NCBI RefSeq assembly: GCF_947090785.1
Contig: NZ_OX352320.1
Coordinates: forward strand, 4,143,001-4,207,000
From: Rheinheimera sp. MM224
Lineage (GTDB): Bacteria; Pseudomonadota; Gammaproteobacteria; Enterobacterales; Alteromonadaceae
Length of the DNA: 64,000 bases
Direction of reading: 5' to 3'
The position numbers and the translations under genes were made by a program. Below the pieces are notes generated by a model. The model was not told the DNA's origin. It did no database searches and saw nothing but the letters and a program-made list of their open reading frames with translations. Below, in pieces: positions 8,183 to 16,667 of this stretch. Every line of letters begins with the position of its first letter. The stretch's first letter is position 1.

Positions 8183-8488
8183 ACTATGAATGCCGCATAC
8201 TTTAACAGTTAATGCAAAACAGCTTAAGTAAAGTTAACAACTTCGCACAAATTGCCGCATCCAATCACAACCCAACCAGGCGAGAAGATGGGATCCATAG
8301 CTTAACAAAATACGTATTTAAACCGGATAATGAGGTACTTAGAGTGTCCTTTGAAAAGGATCCCTGGCGTCAATTTAATGCTATGATGCCCATTATAAAT
8401 AAGAATAAAAAAGCCAGTGACTGTAGTAGTAACTAAGAGCTAACGTAGGGGCAGGGTTTACCCCAGCCCGTCTCGCAGATAAAGCTAT
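8183..8488. other. Intergenic stretch between divergent MipA operon and LacI gene
   Basis: About 300 bases with no convincing gene. A 74-codon open frame (8212-8436) has no ribosome binding site and no recognisable product. The stretch holds one TACGTA-centred palindrome (8307-8320) and a GGGGCAGGGTTTACCCC inverted repeat near 8448-8464. Promoters for both directions must lie here. Confidence 0.5.
8307..8320. promoter_or_regulatory. Degenerate copy of the starch-locus operator
   Basis: AAAATACGTATTTA matches 11 of 14 positions of the perfect palindrome TGAATACGTATTCA found at 12566, 25560 and 32976. It lies about 410 bases upstream of the LacI-family gene, so autoregulation is possible but unproven. 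Confidence 0.3.
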
Positions 8489-8605
8489 GTTAGGGCGATA
8501 AGAGAAAGAGTCCCCAACATACATAGTTGTCCTATGCGATTGGGGCGAAGCTCTTTATTGTAAAAGCGGGCAGTCAACGCAGCTGCAGCTTCAAGAAAGA
8601 AGGGT
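8489..8605 (+). repeat. Dispersed intergenic repeat, copy 2
   Basis: Shares with copy 3 the segments AAGAGAAAGAG, CCTATGCGATTGGGGCGA and AGTCAACGCAGCTGCAGC, then TTCAAGAAAGAAGGGT. The central ACATAGTTGTCCTATG can form a short CATAG/CTATG hairpin. Direct orientation relative to copy 3, separated by 16 bases. Confidence 0.75.
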
Positions 8606-8621
8606 GTTACCCAAATTAATT

Positions 8622-8730
8622 GGAGTTGCGGCAAGGCGACAAGAGAAAGAGACCCCATGAACATAGGTGTTCTATGCGATTGGGGCGAGAGAGCGCAGTC
8701 AACGCAGCTGCAGCTTCAAGAAAGAAGGGT
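8622..8730 (+). repeat. Dispersed intergenic repeat, copy 3 (supplies LacI-gene ribosome binding site)
   Basis: Begins GGAGTTGCGGCAAGGCGACA, has the central AACATAGGTGTTCTATGCG hairpin and ends CTTCAAGAAAGAAGGGT two bases before the ATG of the LacI-family gene at 8733. The terminal AAGAAGGG is the only Shine-Dalgarno-like sequence for that gene. Confidence 0.75.
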
Positions 8731-8732
8731 AT

Positions 8733-9806
8733 ATGAAGTCAACAAATCAGCCAGGAATAGCCCCGATGACACCGATGAAAGGAAAAGCGACCTCTTTTGA
8801 TATCGCTTATCTGGCCGGCGTATCGCAATCCACAGTTTCACGTGCATTGCGTGACAGCCCGGCGGTTAATCAGGAAACCAAAGACAAAATTTTTGCCATC
8901 GCCAAACAGCTGAATTACAAAGTGGATAAAAACGCCAGTAATTTACGTAAGCAGACGACTGGTACTTTGGCGCTTTTGTTGTTTGAAGACCCTACTGTAG
9001 ACGAGTCCCAGATTAATCCATTTTTCCTTGCTATGCTCGGCAGTATTACCCGCGCCTGCAGTCAACGTGGCCACGATTTATTGGTGTCATTCCAGCAGCT
9101 AAGTAACGACTGGCATGCCGACTATGAAGACAGTAAAAAAGCTGATGGTATTATTCTGTTAGGTTATGGCGACTACAAAGATTACGAAGAAAAACTAAAT
9201 ACCTTATTAGCTCAACAAACCCATTTTGTCTGCTGGGGAGCTGAAGTGCATGGTCATCCTGAATTCACTATCCGTAGCAATAACCTGCAAGGTGGCAAAC
9301 TAGCCGGACAACATCTGTTGCAACAAGGACGAAAACGTTTTGCTTTTATTGGTAATGCATCCGATAACAGCCCAGAGTTTTTGGCGCGTTATCAGGGCAT
9401 GGTTCACGCTATACAACAAGCAGGTATAGCCGAAGACACTGTGGCTCAGCTGGATGCCATATCAACAGAACAAGCAGGCTTTGATGCGATTAACGAACTG
9501 CACGCTCAGGGTAAAAGCTTTGATGCGCTGTTTTGTGCCAGTGATTTGATTGCGATTGGTGCTATTCGTGCCTTGCAGAAAAAAGGCCTGAAAGTACCTG
9601 AGGATGTCGCTGTAGTAGGTTTTGACGATATTCCTGTTGCTTCATTTTCCTCACCAGCTTTAACCACTATTCAACAAAATACCTCTTTGGCTGGTGAAAT
9701 GCTGGTGGTTAACTTATTAAAATTGATTAACCATCAAGCCGTAGAACTGACTGAAATTCAGCCAAAAATTATTGTCCGCCAATCTAGTGGTGCTGCAGAG
9801 CGTTAA
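8733..9806 (+). CDS. LacI-family transcriptional regulator of the starch/maltodextrin locus
   Basis: 357-residue DNA-binding repressor/activator. The helix-turn-helix is SFDIAYLAGVSQSTVSRALR at about residues 18-37, followed by the hinge helix region VDKNASNLRKQ. The periplasmic-binding-protein-like effector domain runs from about 70 to 355 with family motifs FDALFCASDLIAIGAI, VPEDVAVVGFDDIPVASF and SPALTTIQQ. The open frame extends 22 codons upstream into a dispersed repeat; the ATG at 8733 is preferred because AAGAAGGG precedes it. Its position beside the starch genes and the palindromes upstream of the transporter and receptors make it the likely regulator; MalR is a plausible name but is not proven. 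Confidence 0.85.
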   Translation: MKSTNQPGIAPMTPMKGKATSFDIAYLAGVSQSTVSRALRDSPAVNQETKDKIFAIAKQLNYKVDKNASNLRKQTTGTLALLLFEDPTVDESQINPFFLAMLGSITRACSQRGHDLLVSFQQLSNDWHADYEDSKKADGIILLGYGDYKDYEEKLNTLLAQQTHFVCWGAEVHGHPEFTIRSNNLQGGKLAGQHLLQQGRKRFAFIGNASDNSPEFLARYQGMVHAIQQAGIAEDTVAQLDAISTEQAGFDAINELHAQGKSFDALFCASDLIAIGAIRALQKKGLKVPEDVAVVGFDDIPVASFSSPALTTIQQNTSLAGEMLVVNLLKLINHQAVELTEIQPKIIVRQSSGAAER

Positions 9807-9827
9807 GCTGCAGCCCAGGTTCCTTTA

Positions 9828-10763
9828 ATGAAGATATCCAACAAAGCTTTGCATCCACGCAACAAGCACCAGCAGCCTTATGATTTTGCCGCCCTCTGTG
9901 CCGCAGTTCCTGCACTCACTGCTTTTGTCCGCGACAATGGCTATGGCACGCTTTCGATCGATTTTGCTAATCCGGCAGCAGTTAAAACCCTGAATCAAGC
10001 CCTGTTAAAGCACATGTACTCTGTAGAGCACTGGCAACTGCCTGATGGCTTTTTATGCCCTGCGGTACCAGGTCGGGTTGATTATCTGCATTATCTGGCA
10101 GACCTGTTAGCTTTACTAAATAAAAATAAAATTCCGACCGGTAGCAAAGTGCAGCTGCTGGATACAGGCTGCGGTGCCAATCTGATCTATCCTTTGCTGG
10201 CGCAAGCTGAATACGGCTGGAAAGTCACAGCCTCTGAATTAGACCCGCAAGCTATGGCTGCAGCTCAGCTTTTGATCACCCAAAATCAGCTGCAACATAA
10301 AATCGCTTTGCGTCAGCAACACAACTCAGCACATATTTTTCACGGCATTATTCAGCCTGATGATTTGTTTGACCTGACCCTGTGTAACCCGCCTTTTCAT
10401 AGTTCAGCTGAACAGGCGTTGGCAGGCAGTGAACGCAAAGCACGAAATCTTGGGCAAAAAAGCACAGAGCTGAACTTTGCTGGCCGTTCGCATGAGCTTT
10501 GGTGTGATGGTGGTGAAGCTTCCTTTATCCGCCTTATGATCGAAGAAAGTCAGAGTTATGCGCAACAAGTGTTGTGGTTTAGCAGTCTGGTGTCAAAACA
10601 AGAGAACCTGCCTGCATTGCAGCAGCAACTGAATAAACTTGGGGCACAACACCAACTGCTTGAAATGCAACAAGGCAATAAACAGAGCCGGATATTAGCC
10701 TGGAGTTTTATGCCGGACAAACAGCGCCAGCTCTGGGCTCAATTTCGGTGGCAAAAGAAATAA
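9828..10763 (+). CDS. rlmF: 23S rRNA (adenine-1618-N6)-methyltransferase RlmF
   Basis: 311-residue S-adenosylmethionine-dependent methyltransferase that modifies A1618 of 23S rRNA. The start LHPRNKHQQPYDF matches the family's N-terminal signature. The SAM site includes LLDTGCGANLIYPLL (about residues 109-123), and the N6-adenine catalytic motif NPPF appears in TLCNPPFHSS (about 187). Length equals E. coli YbiN. It begins 21 bases after the LacI-family stop on the same strand and may be co-transcribed, but has no functional link to starch use. Confidence 0.92.
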   Translation: MKISNKALHPRNKHQQPYDFAALCAAVPALTAFVRDNGYGTLSIDFANPAAVKTLNQALLKHMYSVEHWQLPDGFLCPAVPGRVDYLHYLADLLALLNKNKIPTGSKVQLLDTGCGANLIYPLLAQAEYGWKVTASELDPQAMAAAQLLITQNQLQHKIALRQQHNSAHIFHGIIQPDDLFDLTLCNPPFHSSAEQALAGSERKARNLGQKSTELNFAGRSHELWCDGGEASFIRLMIEESQSYAQQVLWFSSLVSKQENLPALQQQLNKLGAQHQLLEMQQGNKQSRILAWSFMPDKQRQLWAQFRWQKK

Positions 10764-10844
10764 CAACAGCAGAAACAGTAAAGGTGCTTCTGACCTGTCC
10801 ATCGCTAAACAAGGCCAGAAGCGGGAGAGCTCTTACTTAAACAT

Positions 10845-12356
10845 TTATTTGGACGCTAAGCGGCGTGTTTTGACTCGCAGCACATACAAAGCGGCAATAA
10901 TCCAGCTAACACCACCTATCACCAGCGCATATATAGCTTGTTTCTCAAACAGATGATTCACCAGCGAACCCAAAATGCTGGCCGCTAATAACTGCGGTAA
11001 CACGATAAAGATATTAAATATCCCCATGTACACCCCCATCTTATTGGCAGGCAGGCTGTCGGCTAATAAAGCGTAAGGCAGAGATAAAATCGATGCCCAC
11101 GCCATGCCTACACCAATCATAGGGATCCACAACATCATAGGATCTTCTATCCACATAAAACCAAATAAACCAAAAGCGCCACACACCAGGTTAAAACTGT
11201 GCGTGAGCTGGATACTGGACTTGCGTACCATAATAGGGATTAACAAGGCTGCAATAGCGGCAAAACCATTGTAAATTGCAAACAAAATGCCGACCCAATC
11301 TGCGCCTTCGTTATAAGCGGCTGAGGTGGTATCGCTGCTGCCATAATGAGTGGCAGTGACAGCGGCTGTGGTATAAATCCATAATGAAAACAACGCAAAC
11401 CAGGAGAAAAATTGCACTACAGCTAAACGCCGCATAGTGATAGGCATGCTGTACAAATCATCGATGATCTGCACCAACATAGTGTAGTTTTCTTTGGTTT
11501 TGTACCAGCTGGTCAGCCATTGCAATAAACCAAAAGCAGCTAAACCGCCGCCAAGAATATACAGCTGTTTGTCCATATCCCAGTTGTACACAACCGTCAG
11601 ACAGATAATACCGACCAACACAAAAGCCCAGCCACGGTGGAAATAGGTTTTACCTGAACCTGCAGGTTGCATAGCTGGCGCCTGATGATTTGGCTCGGCC
11701 AGTTCAGCTTTTTCATATTCAGCCAGTTCAGCAGGGCTGTATTCCTTGCTGCGGATCACAGTCCAAAGTACCGCCAGCAGCAATACAGCGCCGCCGACAT
11801 AAAATGAATATTTCACTGAGTCAGGGATTTGGCCTTCAGGCGCTGTATTGGCAACCTCAAACCAGTTGGTCAGGATCCAGGGCAAAGCAGATGCTATAAC
11901 TGCGCCCACGCCAATAAAGAAGCTTTGCATTGAAAAGCCCATAGGGCGTTGTTTGGCATTTAAATTGTCGCCAACAAAAGCACGGAATGGCTCCATAGTC
12001 ACGTTAATAGCAGCGTCTAAAATCCACAACATACCAGCAGCAATCCACAAGCCAGGCGAGTTGGGCATAAAAAATAAAGCTAAGGTAGTGACTATAGCGC
12101 CATAGAGGAAAAACGGCCGACGACGGCCCAGCCTAGTCCAGGTTTTGTCACTAAAGTGGCCTATCAAAGGCTGCACTAATAAACCTGTTAAAGGGGCTGC
12201 AATCCAAAGAATTGGGATTTCATCAATACTGGCACCCAGCGTCTGGAAAATCCGGCTGACGTTACCATTTTGCAGAGCAAAACCAAACTGGATCCCCAGG
12301 AATCCAAAACACATATTCCAGATTTGCCAAAAACTGAGATTGGGCTTTTGTTGCAT
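10845..12356 (-). CDS. MFS disaccharide transporter (GPH/SLC45-like), probable maltose/glucoside carrier
   Basis: 503-residue inner-membrane transporter with about 12 helices. The cytoplasmic motif GHFSDKTWTRLGRRRPFF between helices 2 and 3 is the signature of the sucrose/maltose carriers of the GPH/SLC45 type. A long hydrophilic loop of about residues 200-240 lies mid-protein. Immediately upstream (12566-12579) is the perfect operator palindrome shared with both starch receptors. I infer that it imports maltose or small maltodextrins released by the periplasmic glycosidases. A TTG/ATG choice does not arise: the ATG at 12354-12356 is followed by family-typical LSFWQIWNMCFGFLGIQFG. Confidence 0.85.
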   Translation of the reverse strand: MQQKPNLSFWQIWNMCFGFLGIQFGFALQNGNVSRIFQTLGASIDEIPILWIAAPLTGLLVQPLIGHFSDKTWTRLGRRRPFFLYGAIVTTLALFFMPNSPGLWIAAGMLWILDAAINVTMEPFRAFVGDNLNAKQRPMGFSMQSFFIGVGAVIASALPWILTNWFEVANTAPEGQIPDSVKYSFYVGGAVLLLAVLWTVIRSKEYSPAELAEYEKAELAEPNHQAPAMQPAGSGKTYFHRGWAFVLVGIICLTVVYNWDMDKQLYILGGGLAAFGLLQWLTSWYKTKENYTMLVQIIDDLYSMPITMRRLAVVQFFSWFALFSLWIYTTAAVTATHYGSSDTTSAAYNEGADWVGILFAIYNGFAAIAALLIPIMVRKSSIQLTHSFNLVCGAFGLFGFMWIEDPMMLWIPMIGVGMAWASILSLPYALLADSLPANKMGVYMGIFNIFIVLPQLLAASILGSLVNHLFEKQAIYALVIGGVSWIIAALYVLRVKTRRLASK

Positions 12357-12534
12357 ATCGTTGTCCTGTTGAGTCCGGCGGCTTTATTGAGGAATAAATC
12401 CATCAACCAGCCACTCTTGAATAAAATACGGGTTCGATCTCAGGTGAAGCACTTTGGCTTTTGGTCTGCTGACCTTTACCCTGCGATCTGCATGCAGTCT
12501 ATCTATGCTGCACATTCTTTTGTAGGGTGCCCGA

Positions 12535-12579
12535 TTAGAACAGCGATACATGCTGCACAACAAGATGAATACGTATTCA
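12535..12579 (-). promoter_or_regulatory. Operator and putative promoter of the sugar transporter
   Basis: Perfect 14-bp palindrome TGAATACGTATTCA at 12566-12579. Reading on the minus strand, two bases later comes TTGTTG (12563-12558), then TCTAAT (12539-12534) after an 18-base spacer, which fit -35 and -10 boxes. The same operator-TC/TG-TTG arrangement recurs upstream of both receptors. Confidence 0.65.
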
Positions 12580-12646
12580 GGTCAGGCCCTGAACTGCTTT
12601 TATCCAGCAGTACTTGCCTTACTATGCCCTGCCTTACAGAAAAGTA

Positions 12647-12670
12647 AAAGGACGCTAAAAAGCGTCCTTT
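12647..12670 (-). terminator. Terminator of the M13 peptidase gene
   Basis: Perfect arms AAAGGACGCT (12647-12656) and AGCGTCCTTT (12661-12670) with a 4-base loop. On the minus strand the stem is followed by TACTTTTC. It lies 18 bases beyond the peptidase stop codon. Confidence 0.75.
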
Positions 12671-12687
12671 GATTTGCGTCCGGTTTG

Positions 12688-14757
12688 TTACCAGATTTTG
12701 ACCCGAACCGCATCGTCGCGGTACATACCATCACCAGGTTTTACATCAAAAGTCTGATAAAACTCAGGCATATTCGACAGCACACCCAGCACACGGTACA
12801 TGCCTGGTGAATGAGGTCCGGTGATCACTTGCTGACGTAAAGACGCGTCACGGAACTTAATACGCCATACCTGAGACCAGCCCATAAAGAAGCGCTGATC
12901 GCCGCTGAAGCCATCAATCACAGCAGCAGGTTTACCTTGCAGTGAAGTCTGGTAGGCTTTAAAGGCAACAGTTAAACCACCTAAGTCAGCAATGTTTTCA
13001 CCTAAACCTAAAGCGCCCTGTAGTTTTAAATCATCAATAGGGTTAAAGGCACTGTACTGGTCAATCATCAGCTGAGCACGTTTCTGGAACTGCTCTGCAT
13101 CTGTCGGCTGCCACCAATCGGTTAAGTTACCATTGCCATCCGAGCGGCGGCCCTGATCGTCAAAACCATGGGTAATTTCGTGGCCAATCACACCCCCAAT
13201 GGCACCGTAGTTGACTGCATCATCGGCATCAACGTTAAAAAACGGTGGCTGCAGAATAGCGGCAGGGAATACGATTTCGTTCATTGTTGAGCTGTAGTAA
13301 GCATTGACAGTTTGTGGTGTCATACCCCATTCAGTGCGATCCACCGGCTTGCCTAGTTTAGCCACCATGCGGTCGAACTCACATTGGCTGCTGCGCTGCA
13401 TATTGCCAACCAAATCACCGGCTTTTACTTCTAAACAGCTGTAGTCACGCCACACATCTGGGTAGCCAATTTTAGCGTTAAATTTGGTCAGTTTTTCCTG
13501 AGCCGCTTTTTTCGTTTCCGGGCTCATCCACTCCAGCCCATCAATAGCTTGTTTAAAAGCGACCCTCATGTTTTTAATCAACTGATCCATGCGTTCTTTG
13601 GCTTCAGGCTTGAAGTGACGTTCCACATAAATCTTGCCAAGCATAAAGCCCAAAGACTCTTCCAGCGCAGCTACAGCACGCTTTTCACGATCACGCTGAG
13701 CTTCTAAGCCAGATAAAGTTTTGCCATAAAATTCAAAACTGGCCTGATCAAAGCTGCTGGCTAACAACTGGCTGTTCGCACGAACCAGATGGAATTTTAA
13801 GTAAGTTTGCCAGTCTGCAACCGGAATTTCGCTTTGCAGTTTGGCGAAAGCTGTCAGGTAAGTCGGTTGACGTACTACTACGTCTTTTACATCAGCAAGT
13901 TTAGCTGCGCCCAATAAAGCGGCCCAATCAAAACCCGGAGCGGTTTCAGCAAGTTGTGCCAAAGTTAGCTTATTATAAGTAGCAGTGCGATCGCGGTTTT
14001 GTACACGGCTCCACTGTGCAGTCGCCAGTTTAGTTTCAATTGCGTACACAGTTGCTGCCACTTTGGCTGGGTCAGTCCAACCTGCCAGTTCGGCTACTTT
14101 ACTGATATAAGCCTGATACTTTTGCTGGATTTCTTTCGACTTTTCATCGCTATTCAGATAGTAGTCGCGATCCGGCATACCTAAACCCGACTGGTTCGCC
14201 AGCGTAATGTATTGATCGGAGGCTTTCTGATCCTGGCCAACAAATAACACCACAGGAGTACCGGTACGCTCTGCCTGCAATTCACCCCAAAGTTTTGCTA
14301 GGTCAGCATGAGAGGTGACAGCATCCACTTTAGTAAATTCAGCTTTCAGCGGTTCCAGCCCCAAAGAATCCAGTGTGGCTGTATCCATATAAGAGCGGTA
14401 GAAGTCGGAAATTTTCTGGATATCTGTGCCTGGCTCTGCAGTTTTTGCGGCCAGTTCCTGCACTATAGCTAGTACTTGTTTATCGGCGTTTTCACGCAGT
14501 TCGTCAAAGCTGCCCCAACGGCCTTTATCCGCCGGAATTTCAGTTTTAGCCAGCCAGTTGCCGTTTACATAACGGAAAAAGTCCTGTTGAGGCTTTACGC
14601 TGGTGTCCATATTAGACAGCTCAACACCTGAGGTTAAGGTCTTCACTTCAGCCACAGCTGCAGGTGGAGTTTCAGTGGTTTGAGTTGGAGTTTGGGCTTT
14701 ATCACAGCCTGCCAGTGCAAAAAGTACAGCAAGGGCCAGAGTAGATTTATTTAACAT
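12688..14757 (-). CDS. M13-family zinc metallopeptidase (PepO/neprilysin-like) lipoprotein
   Basis: 689-residue peptidase. The N terminus is a lipoprotein signal (ALAVLFALAGCDKA, lipid-acceptor Cys18), so the enzyme is probably anchored in the envelope facing the periplasm. Peptidase M13 N domain (about 50-430): PQQDFFRYVNGNWL. Zinc site HEITH in GGVIGHEITHGFDDQG (about 526-530) and the third ligand in GENIADLGG (about 588). The C-terminal segment FFMGWSQVWRIKFRD and DAVRVKIW are typical of the family. Probable role: degradation of oligopeptides. A terminator follows the gene and no promoter motif shared with the starch genes is seen, so its presence in this locus may be incidental. Confidence 0.92.
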   Translation of the reverse strand: MLNKSTLALAVLFALAGCDKAQTPTQTTETPPAAVAEVKTLTSGVELSNMDTSVKPQQDFFRYVNGNWLAKTEIPADKGRWGSFDELRENADKQVLAIVQELAAKTAEPGTDIQKISDFYRSYMDTATLDSLGLEPLKAEFTKVDAVTSHADLAKLWGELQAERTGTPVVLFVGQDQKASDQYITLANQSGLGMPDRDYYLNSDEKSKEIQQKYQAYISKVAELAGWTDPAKVAATVYAIETKLATAQWSRVQNRDRTATYNKLTLAQLAETAPGFDWAALLGAAKLADVKDVVVRQPTYLTAFAKLQSEIPVADWQTYLKFHLVRANSQLLASSFDQASFEFYGKTLSGLEAQRDREKRAVAALEESLGFMLGKIYVERHFKPEAKERMDQLIKNMRVAFKQAIDGLEWMSPETKKAAQEKLTKFNAKIGYPDVWRDYSCLEVKAGDLVGNMQRSSQCEFDRMVAKLGKPVDRTEWGMTPQTVNAYYSSTMNEIVFPAAILQPPFFNVDADDAVNYGAIGGVIGHEITHGFDDQGRRSDGNGNLTDWWQPTDAEQFQKRAQLMIDQYSAFNPIDDLKLQGALGLGENIADLGGLTVAFKAYQTSLQGKPAAVIDGFSGDQRFFMGWSQVWRIKFRDASLRQQVITGPHSPGMYRVLGVLSNMPEFYQTFDVKPGDGMYRDDAVRVKIW

Positions 14758-14914
14758 TATTGTTCCTGGAGTTGATTTTAGTTATTAGTTTTTACGCAAA
14801 ACCAGTGTAAAGAAAAGAAGGGTATTGTCCAGTTTTTAGATTTTGACTGCGACTAGTGGTAATACTGACCAGACAAATGTCGGCTTTATTAATTGTTAAG
14901 GCGTCAACCAGGAG

Positions 14915-15256
14915 TCAGGTTTCCAGGCCTTCAGCAATTTGACTGGTCACCTGAACCAGCCATGGTCTGTCTTGCTCAATAGCAGGTAAATCAAGTTCAG
15001 CAATCACAGCGTGAGCCAGTTGCTCTAAGTTTTTTTGTAAGGCGAGTGACAAATGATTGTCCGGGTCTGTCACTAAACCTAAAACAGTGAACCAAAGTAC
15101 ACGCAGATCGGCCAAAGCTTTGCTTTGCTCCAATTCAGAAGCTTGGGCTGTCATTTCCAACTGATACAAGACGCGACGAAACACCTGAGCTTCAAGAGCT
15201 TTGGTGTTCGACGCTAAAAGGCGGGTAGTTCGATACAGATCCAGTGGGCTGCGCAT
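14915..15256 (-). CDS. FlaF-like protein (flagellin regulator homologue)
   Basis: 113-residue protein. The pattern ALADLRVLWFTVLGLVTDPDN (positions about 46-66; quoted in part as LRVLW and DPDN) matches the central FlaF signature of alphaproteobacterial flagellar regulators (ALxxNRxLWxxLxxDvxDPxN). The tail WLVQVTSQIAEGL resembles the FlaF C terminus (LIxINxxIxxGL). FlaF proteins bind flagellin and control its secretion or translation. It starts 9 bases after the flagellin-like gene, so the two are surely one operon. FlaF is unusual in Gammaproteobacteria. I recognise the pattern by eye only, so remote homology needs profile searching. Confidence 0.5.
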   Translation of the reverse strand: MRSPLDLYRTTRLLASNTKALEAQVFRRVLYQLEMTAQASELEQSKALADLRVLWFTVLGLVTDPDNHLSLALQKNLEQLAHAVIAELDLPAIEQDRPWLVQVTSQIAEGLET

Positions 15257-15265
15257 CAGACCGGC

Positions 15266-16126
15266 TTAATTGAACAAACTCAGCAGAGAGCGGGCGCCTT
15301 GATCTTTGTTGCCTATGCCCATGGTTTGCTGCTTTAACTGCTGACGGGTTTCCTCTGCCTGTTTTAACAATGCAGCTCTGCTTTCCTCATCTGGTGCAGC
15401 CCGGGCTGAGTTACGGCCGCCAGTGCGCTCAGATTCCAGACTGTTAGCCGCCTTACTGACAGCTGTGGCCGTTTCTAACTGTGCTTTGAGTTTTTTATCT
15501 TCTTTTGCTAAACGTTCAGAGCTTTCGTTAACTGATTTTTCGGCCGAAGTAAGAGCACTGGTTTTGCCTTCTTTGCCATTTAACAACTCACGGGCTTCTG
15601 CCGCTGAACCAATTTTCTCTGGTAAACCAAGGCGTTTATCCAGTTTACTGCTGCCCAGTTCAGACTGGCTGCCATAACTATTAATAGTCACCTTGGTGCT
15701 GTCTTTATCTGTCAGTAAATTAACACCTTTACCAGCATCAGCGCCTTTATAGCTGGCCCCTTCCAGTGACTTCTCAATACCAGAACGTAAAGCTGAGTAC
15801 TCTTTCTGTAATTTCTCGCGTTGTGGTGCAGCTAACGAATCATCTGCCAGCTTAGTCGCAACATCCCGCACCTTCACCAATGAGTCTTTAATATCAGTAG
15901 TGGCAGCCTGCGCGCTTTCCACAGCACCTTTGCCTTTGGCCAGGCTTTGCTGCACAGCAGAATAATCTTTAGCCGAATTACGGCCAGGGCTAAATTCCAG
16001 TTCTGCTTTTTTGCTGGTAGATGCTGAAGTACTGCTAGTGCCGGAAGTCGCACCTGAACTGGGTGCAGCTGCAGGATTTACTGTTGGTGTTGACGGAATA
16101 AAACCCGGGCTGACATTGTTGATCAT
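15266..16126 (-). CDS. Flagellin-like protein, divergent
   Basis: 286-residue protein lacking a signal peptide and cysteines. Residues 1-40 are Pro/Ser/Thr/Ala-rich and replace the canonical flagellin start. Residues about 55-145 look like flagellin D0/D1 helices: AVQQSLAKGKGAVESAQAAT, then IKDSLVKVRDVATKLADDSL, and a GVNLLTD motif. The C terminus, TMGIGNKDQGARSLLSLFN, matches the flagellin end (IANQxPQxLLSLF). The ATG at 16124-16126 has GGAG 6 bases upstream; an in-frame ATG 4 codons earlier is less likely. The gene is followed by a FlaF-like gene and is far from any flagellar cluster in the window. I infer a secreted or regulatory flagellin paralogue. The filament role is uncertain. Confidence 0.5.
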   Translation of the reverse strand: MINNVSPGFIPSTPTVNPAAAPSSGATSGTSSTSASTSKKAELEFSPGRNSAKDYSAVQQSLAKGKGAVESAQAATTDIKDSLVKVRDVATKLADDSLAAPQREKLQKEYSALRSGIEKSLEGASYKGADAGKGVNLLTDKDSTKVTINSYGSQSELGSSKLDKRLGLPEKIGSAAEARELLNGKEGKTSALTSAEKSVNESSERLAKEDKKLKAQLETATAVSKAANSLESERTGGRNSARAAPDEESRAALLKQAEETRQQLKQQTMGIGNKDQGARSLLSLFN

Positions 16127-16281
16127 TACAAACTCCATCTGATCTGGCGACCAGAAATTAAACTACTTACTAGTTTAACCTTATGGCGCTGTTTCGCCAG
16201 TTAAATACGGCTATTTTATCGTCAGAGATCCGCCTTAGGCAGTTTTCCGTTAAAGTGGTTGTTTTGATTACAGGGCGTCTT

Positions 16282-16665
16282 ATGCAGCAACTACTACTGA
16301 TTTACGATGGGGATTGCCCTTTTTGCCGCAACTTTGTTGCTGCACAACGGTTGCAACAGCAGTTTGGCGAACTGACGCTACTGAACGCGCGGGACTTGCC
16401 TGAACAAGCCCCACTATTGTTGGCCGAACTGCAGCATCAGAACTTGATCGTCAATCAAAGCATGTTGTTGCGGGTGGATGGGCGCTGGTTAAAAGGTGCA
16501 GAGGTGCTGCAATTACTGGCCTCACTCAATGAAAGCAACTGGCGCAACAAGCTCTGGTTGTACTGGTTTCAATCAGCACGCCGTGCCCGCTTTAGCTATC
16601 CTTTGCTGCGGGCCGGCCGTAATGTGTTGCTAAAACTGCTGAAAATTCCGCCTTTACCTTATTGA
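16282..16665 (+). CDS. DCC-family thiol-disulphide oxidoreductase-like protein (DUF393)
   Basis: 127-residue protein with the family signature YDGDCPFCRNFV at residues 8-19, which contains the thioredoxin-like CxxC, followed by LLNARDLPEQ and the late motif YPLLRAGRNVLLKLL. Members are small proteins presumed to be thiol oxidoreductases; the reaction is not established. The ATG at 16282 is preferred over the open frame from 16183 because the signature sits at the start of homologues and AGGGCG precedes it. Convergent with the GH13 gene, with two bases between stops. Confidence 0.8.
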   Translation: MQQLLLIYDGDCPFCRNFVAAQRLQQQFGELTLLNARDLPEQAPLLLAELQHQNLIVNQSMLLRVDGRWLKGAEVLQLLASLNESNWRNKLWLYWFQSARRARFSYPLLRAGRNVLLKLLKIPPLPY

Positions 16666-16667
16666 AG

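Noticed and set aside
8212..8436. 74-codon frame upstream of the LacI gene
   Set aside because: No ribosome binding site, no recognisable product, and it overlaps a likely promoter and operator region.
8667..8732. 22-codon N-terminal extension of the LacI-family protein
   Set aside because: It is encoded by the dispersed repeat, and the helix-turn-helix begins at the expected distance from the ATG at 8733.
12566..12579. TGAATACGTATTCA as ArgR boxes
   Set aside because: Although the half-site TGAAT/ATTCA resembles an ArgR box, the spacing (14 bp with a TACGTA-type centre) and location upstream of starch genes fit a LacI-family operator better.
12270..12647. 125-codon plus-strand frame over the transporter promoter
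   Set aside because: It overlaps the start of the transporter gene on the other strand and covers the operator; it has no recognisable domain.
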